Translations under genes and position numbers: made by a program | DNA from: Leptospira koniambonensis | Lineage (GTDB): Bacteria; Spirochaetota; Leptospiria; Leptospirales; Leptospiraceae | Direction of reading: 5' to 3' | Length of the DNA: 64,000 nucleotides | Assembly (NCBI RefSeq): GCF_004769555.1 | Contig: NZ_RQFY01000004.1 | Span: 1,178,001 to 1,242,000, forward strand | The notes under the pieces: generated by a model | Databases searched by the model: none | Seen by the model: only the letters and a program-made list of their open reading frames with translations | Told to the model about the DNA's origin: nothing | Shown: positions 36,731 to 45,542 of the stretch, piece by piece | Position numbering within the stretch: position 1 is the stretch's first letter | Layout: each line of letters begins with the position of its first letter

Positions 36731-39700
36731 TTACTTTTTCTTCTTAGAACTACTTGCTTTCTTAGGTTTCTCTTCTACACCTTGAGCCCATTCACTTAAA
36801 GAAGGTTGATTATGATTCGTAGATCCAGATCCACCTTCGCTGTGGATTGTCGCAGTCATATCTGGACGGAACTTACCTTCTATCCATTCTCTGAACTTAT
36901 CGATACCGCCAAAGATAGAAGGAACCACAATTAATGTAACTAACGTGGAGAGGATTAGACCTCCGATGATCGCGATACCCATTGCAGTTCTGGACTTAGC
37001 AGCTTCTCCAAGGCCGAGTGCAATTGGAACAGTTCCCATGATCATCGCGATAGAAGTCATTAAGATTGGACGTAATCTTACGAGACCTGCTTCGAAGATA
37101 GCTTCGTCTCTTGTAATACCTCTTTCTCTCACTGCCTGCATCGCATAATCCACAAGTAAGATCGAGTTTTTAGCAACGAGTCCCATGAGTAGGATGAGTC
37201 CGATCATCGAGAAGATATTCAACATTTCTCCTGTTAAGAAGAGAGCGAAGAATGCTCCGGAAATTGCAGGAGGGATCGCGAATAAGATCGTGATCGGAGT
37301 TATGAATGATTCATAAAGAGACGCAAGAACCAAGTAGATAAATATCAATGCGAGACCAAATGCTACGATGATATTCAAGAATAGTTCTTTTAAGTCTTCC
37401 GACTGACCTTGGAAATTAAAACGAACTCCTGGAGGAGGAGGAATTTCTTTGGTGATAATCCTAGTCGCTTCTTCCATTGCAGTTCCGATTGCACCACCTG
37501 GTGCAAGGTTTGCGTTTACAACAACTGCTCTTGCTCTATCAATACGATTGATCCGAGAAGGACCTAAATTTTCTTTACCATTACTGATTGCAGCCAGAGG
37601 GATCAATCTGTTAGCGATATTCGGAACCTTGGTCTGTCCATAAGCAGCTCTCAAGTTCCTTTGGTCCGGTTTGAGTCTCATACGAACTTCGTACTCAATC
37701 CCTTTATCGTAAAATTTACTGACCTGGTCTCCAGCGATCTGGTATCTTAACTCAGAACCGGCAACACCTGGAAGAACACCCACTAATTGCATTTTAGAAT
37801 TATCTAAAACGATTTGGTATTCGGGCTTTCCTCCTCTAAAGTCGGAGTCAATGTCCGCTAGGTCTTTGATGCCTTTTAGTTTTTCTATTACTTTTTTAGA
37901 ATATGCTTCCACTTCTTCCAAATTATTCCCTTTGAGAACTAATTGGAATGGATACTGGACCCCGCCTCCCACAGCGGAATAATCCGAAACCGCAGGCCTT
38001 GCATAATCATAAGCCTTTAACATTGTTCGGATCTCTTCTTTGATGGAAGTTGTATCCCTGGATCTTTTTTTAGAAGAAACAAGCGCGATCGCGAGTATTG
38101 CAGTGTTTGGTTCTCCACCATCAGGCTTACCGATTGTAATCGCGATCTTATCCATCTCAGGGAATTTTTGGAGTTCTGCTAAAACCTTATCTGAAACGTC
38201 TTTAGTTCCTTGTAAGCTAGTGCCAGGTGGAAGATCCAAAGTCACCATAAACTCACCCTGATCATTCGCAGGTAAGAATGTCTTTTTCACAAAAGCGCAA
38301 CTTACGAAGGAAAGAATAAATATTAAGAAAGTGAGAAGTATGATCTTACCTGGATGGGCCAATGCGTAACGCATTGTGATCGTATAAATTTTTTCGAGCC
38401 AAGTTTGGAAACGGTCAAATGCTTCTACTGCAGCGTTCTTTTTATCGTGGGTTAGTTTACCCGCGAAGTATGCGGACAACATTGGTGCCACAAAAAGACC
38501 GTCGAAAAGTGAAATGATCATGGCAAAAACTACAGTCAATCCAAACTGTTTGAAGAATTGGCCTACAATCCCGGATAAGAATCCAACAGGGAAGAATACC
38601 GCGATCACAGTTAATGAAGTTCCAATAACCGCAAGAGCCACTTCCATGGTTCCTTTTTCCGCGGCTTCCATCACGGTTGCACCTTCTTCCAATTTTCGGA
38701 AGATGTTTTCCCGGACCACGATCGCATCGTCGACGAGTAGTCCCACCGCGAGAGATAAGGCCAACAAGGTCATAACGTTAATTGTGAATCCCATGATCCA
38801 CATGATGATGAATGCACCTAATAAAGAGTTAGGCAATGCAAGACCAGTGATGATCGTAGATCTTAAATTTCCTAAGAAGAAATATACAGTGATTACCGCG
38901 AGTAATATACCTAGAACGATTGCCTCGGTAACATCTTCTACGTTGTAGCGGATCCATCTGGAACCATCACGGATCAATCTGATCTTAGGTTTTCCTTCCA
39001 GAGGTTGGATATCCGCATTTAACTTATCGATCCTTTTTAAAACCTCGTCCGCAACTGATACAGTGTTCGCCCCGGATTGTTTATAAACGTCGATGAATAA
39101 AGCAGGCTTCAGTTCTTTCTCTATAACTGGCTCTTTAGTTCCGCTTAATTTTGCAAAAGTCCTTTTGACTCTTTTAGGGATTTGAGCAATCCAAGTGAAA
39201 GGGTGGGTTAGAAGTGCCGCATCCTCTTCTTCTACTTCGTCACTTTTGGAAGCCCAAAGATAACCTAAGGTTTCTTCATCTTCCGTTCCATCTCTTACGG
39301 TTCCTAACTCTTTTATAAGTACAGAATTGCCAACATCTCCACCGAATGAAACGATTGTGTTTTCAATTTGGGAAAGAGTTTCATATCGCCCTAATGTTCT
39401 ATAAGAAGTTTCTTTTGCACCAGAATCAAATTTACCAACTGGAACGTTTAAGCCCGCAGTTTTTAATCTATTGGCGATCACCACCATCGGCATTTGATAA
39501 GAAACTAATTTATTTCTATCTAATTCGATTTGGATCTCTCTTCTAGTTCCACCAACTAATTTAACAGAACCAACACCTGCAATTTGTTCCAACTTAGCCT
39601 TAACGGTTTCTTTAGCTAGGTCGTACATTTTTGCCTGATTCAGATCTGCAAACACTGCCAAACGAATGATCGGTTGATCCGCCGGGTCGAAACGAACAAC

Positions 39701-40105
39701 TTTAGGTTCTTTAATTCCGTCTGGAAGTTTAGGACGAACCGATGCAGTCTTATCTCTAAACTGCTGTTCTGCGTATTTGATATCAGTAGAAAGAGTGAAT
39801 TCACCTAAAACGACGGAAACACCTTCCTGGTTACGAGAAGTGATCTTCTTTAAACCTGCAATGGAAGAAAGTTCTTCTTCTAAAGGTTTAGAGATCAATT
39901 CCTCGATCTCTTCCGGACCTGCTCCAGGATAGATCGTAGTTACAGTCACCACCGGGATATTTACATCCGGAAAAAGATCCACTCCCATCTTGCTAAGAGA
40001 GAAGATACCAGTGATCAACATAAGGATCACAAGACTGGTAATAAAAATGGGACGTTTAATAGAGAGGAGCGCGATATTCAAGTTGCCTCCGGAGTATCCT
40101 AACAT
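36731..40105 (-). CDS. RND-family efflux transporter
   Basis: An approximately 1124-residue HAE1-type RND permease with twelve helices, including GLLVDDAIVVREN, the proton-relay region of helix 4, and LMGLVAKNSILLVDYA in the second half. The start may be the TTG at 40081, since GGAGG lies four bases before it and it gives MNIALLSIKRPIF, the usual RND beginning. A charged insertion of about 50 residues (284-332) interrupts the first periplasmic part, and the C-terminus is Lys-rich. No membrane fusion protein or TolC-like gene is adjacent, so partners are elsewhere. Substrate unknown. Confidence 0.92.
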   Translation of the reverse strand: MLGYSGGNLNIALLSIKRPIFITSLVILMLITGIFSLSKMGVDLFPDVNIPVVTVTTIYPGAGPEEIEELISKPLEEELSSIAGLKKITSRNQEGVSVVLGEFTLSTDIKYAEQQFRDKTASVRPKLPDGIKEPKVVRFDPADQPIIRLAVFADLNQAKMYDLAKETVKAKLEQIAGVGSVKLVGGTRREIQIELDRNKLVSYQMPMVVIANRLKTAGLNVPVGKFDSGAKETSYRTLGRYETLSQIENTIVSFGGDVGNSVLIKELGTVRDGTEDEETLGYLWASKSDEVEEEDAALLTHPFTWIAQIPKRVKRTFAKLSGTKEPVIEKELKPALFIDVYKQSGANTVSVADEVLKRIDKLNADIQPLEGKPKIRLIRDGSRWIRYNVEDVTEAIVLGILLAVITVYFFLGNLRSTIITGLALPNSLLGAFIIMWIMGFTINVMTLLALSLAVGLLVDDAIVVRENIFRKLEEGATVMEAAEKGTMEVALAVIGTSLTVIAVFFPVGFLSGIVGQFFKQFGLTVVFAMIISLFDGLFVAPMLSAYFAGKLTHDKKNAAVEAFDRFQTWLEKIYTITMRYALAHPGKIILLTFLIFILSFVSCAFVKKTFLPANDQGEFMVTLDLPPGTSLQGTKDVSDKVLAELQKFPEMDKIAITIGKPDGGEPNTAILAIALVSSKKRSRDTTSIKEEIRTMLKAYDYARPAVSDYSAVGGGVQYPFQLVLKGNNLEEVEAYSKKVIEKLKGIKDLADIDSDFRGGKPEYQIVLDNSKMQLVGVLPGVAGSELRYQIAGDQVSKFYDKGIEYEVRMRLKPDQRNLRAAYGQTKVPNIANRLIPLAAISNGKENLGPSRINRIDRARAVVVNANLAPGGAIGTAMEEATRIITKEIPPPPGVRFNFQGQSEDLKELFLNIIVAFGLALIFIYLVLASLYESFITPITILFAIPPAISGAFFALFLTGEMLNIFSMIGLILLMGLVAKNSILLVDYAMQAVRERGITRDEAIFEAGLVRLRPILMTSIAMIMGTVPIALGLGEAAKSRTAMGIAIIGGLILSTLVTLIVVPSIFGGIDKFREWIEGKFRPDMTATIHSEGGSGSTNHNQPSLSEWAQGVEEKPKKASSSKKKK

Positions 40106-40491
40106 TTCGAAATTCGAATGAAGGAACTGCTCAGAGGTCCATTGCCATCCATTCCTGAATTTTCGAAAACAAATTCGCGGACCGCGGTTCGGAAATTTAG
40201 AAAGAAAGGTTTTGGAATCGGACTAAGTAGTTTTGTTCTGAGAAAATTAAAGAGACCAAAGTCGGTTTGAATGGACGGGGGATGCCTCCCCCGCGCTACA
40301 GCCGCGTTACACGCGTCTTTCGCTGCCCCCTCTCTTGGGGGAATTTTTCGCTACGAAGGCCCCAAGCCCCGGTGCAACTGGTGACAAAAATACTGGAAAA
40401 ACGCTATTAGTAGGAATTCCTACAGAATTTCAAAACGAAAAATCTCTGTGTTCTCGGTGAACTCTGTGCGAAATGTTTTCGTGCTTAGGTC
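40106..40491. other. Intergenic stretch with GC-rich inverted repeats
   Basis: About 385 bases between two leftward genes, without a supportable coding frame. The part 40277-40378 is GC-rich and holds GGGGGA-TGCC-TCCCCC (40277-40292) and CCCCC-TCTCTT-GGGGG (40326-40341) plus CGCG-rich words. The flanks are ordinary AT-rich spacer. Confidence 0.5.
40277..40341. repeat. Paired GC hairpins, possible dispersed repeat
   Basis: Two perfect inverted repeats, GGGGGA / TCCCCC (six pairs, loop TGCC) and CCCCC / GGGGG (loop TCTCTT, followed by AATTTTTC), are separated by a CGCG-rich spacer. The second could act as a terminator on the + strand, but no + gene ends here, which favours a repeat element. 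Confidence 0.4.
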
Positions 40492-41592
40492 TTAGTAAAT
40501 TCTACGAATCGCCTGAGAGATCCTTTGCACATTATCCTTAGTTAAGTTTGGATAAATCGGAATGCAATGACCTCTTTGGTACAATCTTTCCCCGTTAGGG
40601 AAATCTGAATTAGAAAGTTCAAGAATATGATGGATCGGTTCTGCAACAGTTCTACGAGTACCAATTTGTAAAGAACGGAAGTACCTTTCTACCTGCTCAT
40701 AATTACCTGGAGCAATGATCACGAAACGATTGAATGTTTCAGAATTCGGATCGTTAAAATGAGAACCAACTTGGGAACCTTGGATGGATTGCAGATAAAC
40801 TTGAGCGATCTTTCTTTTTCTTTCTAAGATCACACCAAGGTTGGATAATTGTTCGATCCCTAAAGCCGCTTGGTAATCGATCATGTCGTAATCTAATCTA
40901 GGCTGGCCTTCTTTGCGTGGATAAGGTGCTTTACCTTCTTTTCTGGCTCTAATCTTTTTTGCCAATGAATCATCATCAGTGCAGATCAAAGCTCCGTTTC
41001 CGGTAGTGATTAGATATTCTATAGAAAGTCCACAAATGGAAATTCTTCCCTGTTTCCCTGGAGTGAAAGTTTCAGTTCTTGCACCAACAGTTTCTGAAAA
41101 ATCTTCGATTACAGGACGGTTTTTGAAATCGTATTTGGAGAAGTCCGCCAAAGATCCGAAAGTGTGATCTAAAACCACAGCTTTTACGGATTCATCTTCT
41201 AACGCGGAAGATAATCTTTCAGGACAGATATGGAAAGAATGTTTTCCCATATCCACAACCAAAGGTTGTGCTTGCATTAAGAAAATTGCATCTAAAGCAG
41301 CAAGAGGAGCGAATGTGGAGATAGCAATTTTATCTCCTGGTTGGATTTCCAACGCCAATAAGGACAGGTGATACGCAGCAGTTAAACTATTTGCGGAAAC
41401 TACTTGTTTCGTCCTGAAAGTAGAAGAAAAAGCTTTCTCAAACTTATGAGTCACTGAACCGGAAGCAAGATGGTCTTCTACCAACGCTTCTAAAACTGTT
41501 TTCAGGTCTTCCCGAGAAAGAGTCGGTTTATGGAATTCGATATCGGTCTTTTTCCGGCTTGGTTTCTCTAAAACTTCGGTTTCCGCGCTCAT
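40492..41592 (-). CDS. DegT/DnrJ/EryC1-like protein lacking the PLP lysine
   Basis: A 366-residue fold-type I protein of the sugar aminotransferase family. The cofactor-pocket elements ISTFAPLAAL and Asp164 in VIEDFSETVGA are kept. The position that normally holds the Schiff-base Lys (K-x-x-T-x-G-E-G-G) reads EYLITTGNGA, so Tyr193 replaces Lys. GDP-colitose enzyme ColD uses His at this site as a dehydratase, but Tyr is not a variant I recognise. The protein may be a pseudo-enzyme, a dehydratase-like enzyme or a regulator. It is not in an obvious sugar operon. Confidence 0.8.
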   Translation of the reverse strand: MSAETEVLEKPSRKKTDIEFHKPTLSREDLKTVLEALVEDHLASGSVTHKFEKAFSSTFRTKQVVSANSLTAAYHLSLLALEIQPGDKIAISTFAPLAALDAIFLMQAQPLVVDMGKHSFHICPERLSSALEDESVKAVVLDHTFGSLADFSKYDFKNRPVIEDFSETVGARTETFTPGKQGRISICGLSIEYLITTGNGALICTDDDSLAKKIRARKEGKAPYPRKEGQPRLDYDMIDYQAALGIEQLSNLGVILERKRKIAQVYLQSIQGSQVGSHFNDPNSETFNRFVIIAPGNYEQVERYFRSLQIGTRRTVAEPIHHILELSNSDFPNGERLYQRGHCIPIYPNLTKDNVQRISQAIRRIY

Positions 41593-41648
41593 CTTCCCTT
41601 CTCAGGTTCCAGTAATTTTATTATGTCGCATTGTAACCCATGTACTTG

Positions 41649-41680
41649 GCCCGTAAAGATCTTTTTCAAGATCCACGGGC
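41649..41680. other. Stem-loop in the leader of the DegT-like gene
   Basis: GCCCGT / ACGGGC and GATCTT / AAGATC pair into a 12-bp stem with a small asymmetric internal loop and loop TTTC. It lies 57 bases upstream of the DegT-like start and 87 bases past the stop of the 41767 gene, so it may be a terminator of that gene or a leader structure. No T tract follows. Confidence 0.45.
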
Positions 41681-41766
41681 TTAGGACCAACTAGGACACT
41701 TAGCGCAAATAATCAGAATACCAGCGGAAATGTCTAGACGTTTTCGTACAAGAAAAAAAGAGGGGA

Positions 41767-41982
41767 TCAATCTCCGAAAATTTTCTTACGGATCCCAATC
41801 CAGATTTCAGGCAAATAAGCCCCTATAATGATCAATATCAGACCTGTATAGGTCCATTTATTAAAATAAGACTCACCAGCGAAACGAAGTGTGGCTACAT
41901 TGATGATAGTTGTCCACCATCCGAGTAAAATAAGAATGAGACCTACAAAATTCGGAAAAAGAAAACCTAGTATTTTACCCAT
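41767..41982 (-). CDS. Small two-helix membrane protein
   Basis: A 71-residue protein with two membrane helices (about 6-24 and 44-60) and a basic C-terminus (GIRKKIFGD). This resembles the small Leptospira membrane proteins of unknown role. The ATG start at 41982 has AGAGG upstream in the coding strand. No family was recognised. Confidence 0.58.
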   Translation of the reverse strand: MGKILGFLFPNFVGLILILLGWWTTIINVATLRFAGESYFNKWTYTGLILIIIGAYLPEIWIGIRKKIFGD

Positions 41983-42139
41983 AAAAACCTCTAAGAATAA
42001 GCGACTGAAACGAGAGAATTATCGAGATATCCATCTTACTCATCAAGTTGTTTTTTGAGACTTTCTCCGAATTCAAAAACAAGGCAGAGATTTTTCCTTG
42101 CCCAGGGACTTTATAAAAATCAAAATTTAGAAACGAGCC

Positions 42140-43159
42140 ATGAAAGAAGAACTAGACAAAGATATAGATCAGGAAATCGAGCCGAGGGAAATGAATCCCA
42201 CAGAGTACAGGCTTCTCACATTATTATTCAATTTTTTCAGATTTCCGGATGGGATCACTTTAAGCTCTCTAAGAAAGATCATGGAGGGATTCTATGACAA
42301 CGAGAACCGAGACTCAGACAGAAGAAAACTATCCAGAGATATAGAAGAGTTAGGCGCCCTAGGATTTCATATTAAATATTATCCACAAAAGAATGGAAAA
42401 GATTTTGTATACGTACTCGTAAAAGATCCACTTTCCAAAACTCTTGAATTCACTGAAGAAGAACTAAGAGAAATTTCCGCACTTCTATTAAAGGGATATT
42501 CAGAAGCTCCAAAATACGAACTTTATACCGCTGCTAGGAAAATATTCGCAGGAGATCTGGAATACTTTCCTGAAATCCCAGATAGCACTGAGGAAAATTC
42601 AGAAGAGTTCGGCGAGGCAGCATTTCAAATATTGGAAGCTCTCAAAAACCATACTCCAATCCGAATTAAATATTATAAAACCTTTCCTGAAGATTCTTAT
42701 CTGAAAGAAGCAGATCCAATCCGATTGATCCGAAAAGGCGGCCAGGATCATTACCTGCTGGCTTATGACAGAGAAGAAAAAACCAAAAAAAGATTCGTTC
42801 TACCTAAGATCTTATCAGTGGAACTACTACAAGGGGATCCACTTTACCAGGCAAGGGGAGCTAAAAAGGAAACAGAAGAAGATCTGATCATACATGCAGG
42901 ATTATTTCCAGTCCATGAACCAAAAAATGTGGAATGGATCTGCAAAGAAGAAGGTCTCGTAAAAGCAAAACTATTCCTGACAGGGATCAAATATGCCGAA
43001 GAGAAAAATAAACTCAGTTTCCAATCGACCAACTTGGAAGGGTTATTGCCATTCCTGTGGAGATGGCCGGATGCAATCGAAACAGTTCTTCCTGAAGAAT
43101 TGAATTCAGTTTTCCGAAACTCAGTGAAACAGATCTCAGAACTCTACGAAAAAGTATAA
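42140..43159 (+). CDS. WYL-domain transcriptional regulator
   Basis: A 339-residue regulator. An N-terminal winged-helix segment (LFNFFRFPDGITLSSLRKIM and RRKLSRDIEELGALGF, about residues 30-75) is followed by a WYL domain (about 155-250) with IRIKYYKTF, ADPIRLIRKGGQDHYLLAYDREEKTKKRFVLPKI-type segments and a C-terminal WCX-like extension. WYL domains sense ligands or nucleic acids, as in PafBC. It is followed after 9 bases by the Ste24-type protease gene, suggesting one transcript. A second WYL gene lies at 52433. Confidence 0.82.
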   Translation: MKEELDKDIDQEIEPREMNPTEYRLLTLLFNFFRFPDGITLSSLRKIMEGFYDNENRDSDRRKLSRDIEELGALGFHIKYYPQKNGKDFVYVLVKDPLSKTLEFTEEELREISALLLKGYSEAPKYELYTAARKIFAGDLEYFPEIPDSTEENSEEFGEAAFQILEALKNHTPIRIKYYKTFPEDSYLKEADPIRLIRKGGQDHYLLAYDREEKTKKRFVLPKILSVELLQGDPLYQARGAKKETEEDLIIHAGLFPVHEPKNVEWICKEEGLVKAKLFLTGIKYAEEKNKLSFQSTNLEGLLPFLWRWPDAIETVLPEELNSVFRNSVKQISELYEKV

Positions 43160-43168
43160 AACTATTAC

Positions 43169-44407
43169 ATGAAACTAAGAAACATTTTATTCTCTTTATT
43201 TTCCTTACAAATATTACTCACTCTTGTAATGAAATATTTCTCCTACCAAGGAGATCTATCTCCAGAGTTACATGAAAGAATCTTAAAATATTTTACCCAA
43301 GAAGATATAAATTCAGGAATAGACTACGAAAGAAGAGGATTTTTTGTTTCTATCATAAGCTCCTTACTGGACTTCGCATTAGCGGGAGTATTTGTTTTTA
43401 CTCCTATTTCAGTGAAATTAGAAGAATACTTTAGCAGAAAAACAGGAGGAAGATTTTACTATACTGTATCTCTATTTTTTACTTCCTTCTATCTCGTAGA
43501 ATTTATCATTTCTTTACCATTCAGCTATTATTTTGGATTCGTGATAGAGCACGAATTCCAATTTTCTAATATGACATTTGATGATTGGGTCTTATATAAA
43601 GAAAAGTCTTTCGGACTCGGATTGCTTATTGGAGAAACTGTCGTTCTCGTAGTAGCATTCGTGCTTAAAAATCTTCCACGCGCTTGGAAATATATACTTC
43701 CTATCTTATCTCTTGGATTCGGATTACTTATGTCCGTATTATATCCAATCCTAATCACACCAATCTTTTATGATTATGGTCCTATCCAAGAAGGAAGCCT
43801 AAAAACAAAAATATTAGCACTCAGCCAAAAAGCAAATATCCAAGTAGAAAATATCTACGTAATCAATGAGAGCAAATACTCCGGCCATACAAATGCATAT
43901 TTCACAGGCTGGGGAGAAAGTAAAAAGATCTTCTTATACGATACACTCATCAAGAACCACACCGAAGAAGAAGTAGTAAGTGTACTAGGACATGAAATCG
44001 GTCATTGGGTTCACAATCACCAAACGATAGAGATTGCGCTCAGCACTCTGGAAACTTTCTTAATGTGTTTCTTATTAGGATATATATTTCAAAAAGTAAG
44101 AGAAGAAGAATCGATCCCATTAAAAGAATTTTATTCTCCTTCTTCCTTACCATTTCTATTTTTGATATTATCCCTAGTTGGAACAGTACTTGGACCTTTT
44201 TCTGCAACACTCTCCAGGGCATTGGAAACCCAAGCAGACAGAGAAGCACTCGTGCTAACCAATGATAAAAAATCATTCATTAGCACCGAGATCAAATTGG
44301 CAAAAGACAATAAATCCAGATTGAACCCTCACAAACTGGAAGTGATCTTCGAACATTCTCATCCAACCGCTTTGGAAAGAATAGAATTCGCAGAAGACTG
44401 GAAGTAA
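43169..44407 (+). CDS. Ste24-like M48 membrane metallopeptidase
   Basis: A 412-residue membrane protease. The zinc site is HEIGH within VLGHEIGHWVHNH (about residues 276-288); the third ligand Glu lies in ALETQADREAL. Several membrane helices surround it, and the length and arrangement match Ste24 (CAAX prenyl protease 1). Bacterial members are likely quality-control or processing proteases. It directly follows the WYL regulator gene. Confidence 0.9.
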   Translation: MKLRNILFSLFSLQILLTLVMKYFSYQGDLSPELHERILKYFTQEDINSGIDYERRGFFVSIISSLLDFALAGVFVFTPISVKLEEYFSRKTGGRFYYTVSLFFTSFYLVEFIISLPFSYYFGFVIEHEFQFSNMTFDDWVLYKEKSFGLGLLIGETVVLVVAFVLKNLPRAWKYILPILSLGFGLLMSVLYPILITPIFYDYGPIQEGSLKTKILALSQKANIQVENIYVINESKYSGHTNAYFTGWGESKKIFLYDTLIKNHTEEEVVSVLGHEIGHWVHNHQTIEIALSTLETFLMCFLLGYIFQKVREEESIPLKEFYSPSSLPFLFLILSLVGTVLGPFSATLSRALETQADREALVLTNDKKSFISTEIKLAKDNKSRLNPHKLEVIFEHSHPTALERIEFAEDWK

Positions 44408-44517
44408 GATAATCATTCTTTGCGACGCAATAGATGTAGAAAAATTACCCGATAGTTGAACTTTATATGATCGATCTTAAGTTAAACTTTAAAGCAAATA
44501 TTATATTGGTATTTAAT

Positions 44518-45465
44518 ATGAAACGTATCAAATTACTTTTCCTGATGATTTCGTTCTCATTATTTGCTTCAAGCCTATTCTCGCAAGATCATAATACAGA
44601 CATTCGAGATATTAATAAATTGAAGAATATAATCGACGGAGATGGCAAGTATCCTCTCACTTTACTGAATAAGAATGAGGCAATCTTATTTTTGGGTTAT
44701 TTCGGAGGATCTACTGACTCGGGATATTTATGTAACTTATTAAGTAATGAGAAATTTAGGGATCATTACATATCGATTATTCGAGCATTAGGTTTGTTAC
44801 GCTCCGATAATTCTGTTTTGTGCCTAATTCAAAATTTAAAGAAAAACGAAAACGTAATTGAGAAATGGCATATATACGACGGCTTAGTATACAGTATAAA
44901 GGGTTCCAGCCGAGAAAAGAATGCGATAAATGAATTAGAAAAAGCGATGAAAGAATTGAAAGGTGATTCTAGGGAAAATTTTAGGAAGCTCCTGATTCGT
45001 ATAACGGACGATAAGAGTGGGAAATATATCGAGGGAATTAATTTCGAAGAAATTGGTTCCATTTTTGCATCTAAAGGAATGACATCTGAAATTCTGGTCC
45101 CAAAGATGCTTGCTTTAGGTCCAAAACGTGATCAATATGCGTCTTTGTTGTCTAGTTTGGAATCGACTATTAAAAAGAACAGAGACCTCTGGGTCGGATA
45201 TTTACTTAGAGGATATTGTTTTTATCAGCTTAAAAATTATGATGAAGCGGAAGTTAATTTCAAAAAGTCGATAGAATTAAATCAAAAAGATTCAAATTCC
45301 TATTTTTATCTAGGCGATATTTACGGTATTAAGGGCGAAAAAGTAGTATCTAAACAATATTACGTAAATGCTCTGAAATATTCTCCATCAATTATCAATA
45401 AAATAATCATAAATGAGAAAATTCAAGACATTGACAACTCACTCGGAAAGAGTTTTATAAAATAG
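44518..45465 (+). CDS. Exported TPR-containing protein
   Basis: About 315 residues from the ATG at 44518, which gives a proper signal peptide (MKRIKLLFLMISFSLFASSLFS, then QD); the frame opens earlier at 44467 with an unlikely leader. The middle has HEAT-like helical stretches. The C-terminal third contains TPR motifs (GYCFYQLKNYDEAEVNFKKS and YFYLGDIYGIKGE). It probably scaffolds proteins in the periplasm or envelope. Base composition is AT-richer than its neighbours. Confidence 0.68.
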   Translation: MKRIKLLFLMISFSLFASSLFSQDHNTDIRDINKLKNIIDGDGKYPLTLLNKNEAILFLGYFGGSTDSGYLCNLLSNEKFRDHYISIIRALGLLRSDNSVLCLIQNLKKNENVIEKWHIYDGLVYSIKGSSREKNAINELEKAMKELKGDSRENFRKLLIRITDDKSGKYIEGINFEEIGSIFASKGMTSEILVPKMLALGPKRDQYASLLSSLESTIKKNRDLWVGYLLRGYCFYQLKNYDEAEVNFKKSIELNQKDSNSYFYLGDIYGIKGEKVVSKQYYVNALKYSPSIINKIIINEKIQDIDNSLGKSFIK

Positions 45466-45499
45466 CTAAATCCAATTTCCAAATCAAACTAAAGAAACT

Positions 45500-45525
45500 G
45501 GATAAGGGTGATAAGATCCTTATCC
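45500..45525. terminator. Bidirectional hairpin between convergent genes
   Basis: GGATAAGG / CCTTATCC is a perfect eight-pair inverted repeat with a 10-base loop between the TPR gene and the convergent PfpI-like gene. It has no strong T tract, so termination is inferred from position. Confidence 0.4.
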
Positions 45526-45542
45526 TCAAATCATGATCTTTC

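Noticed and set aside
36945..39546. Long open frames antisense to the RND gene
   Set aside because: These mirror codon bias of the RND coding strand and have no independent support.
42055..42297. 80-codon frame at the start of the WYL gene
   Set aside because: It overlaps the conserved WYL coding frame in another frame and has no family features.
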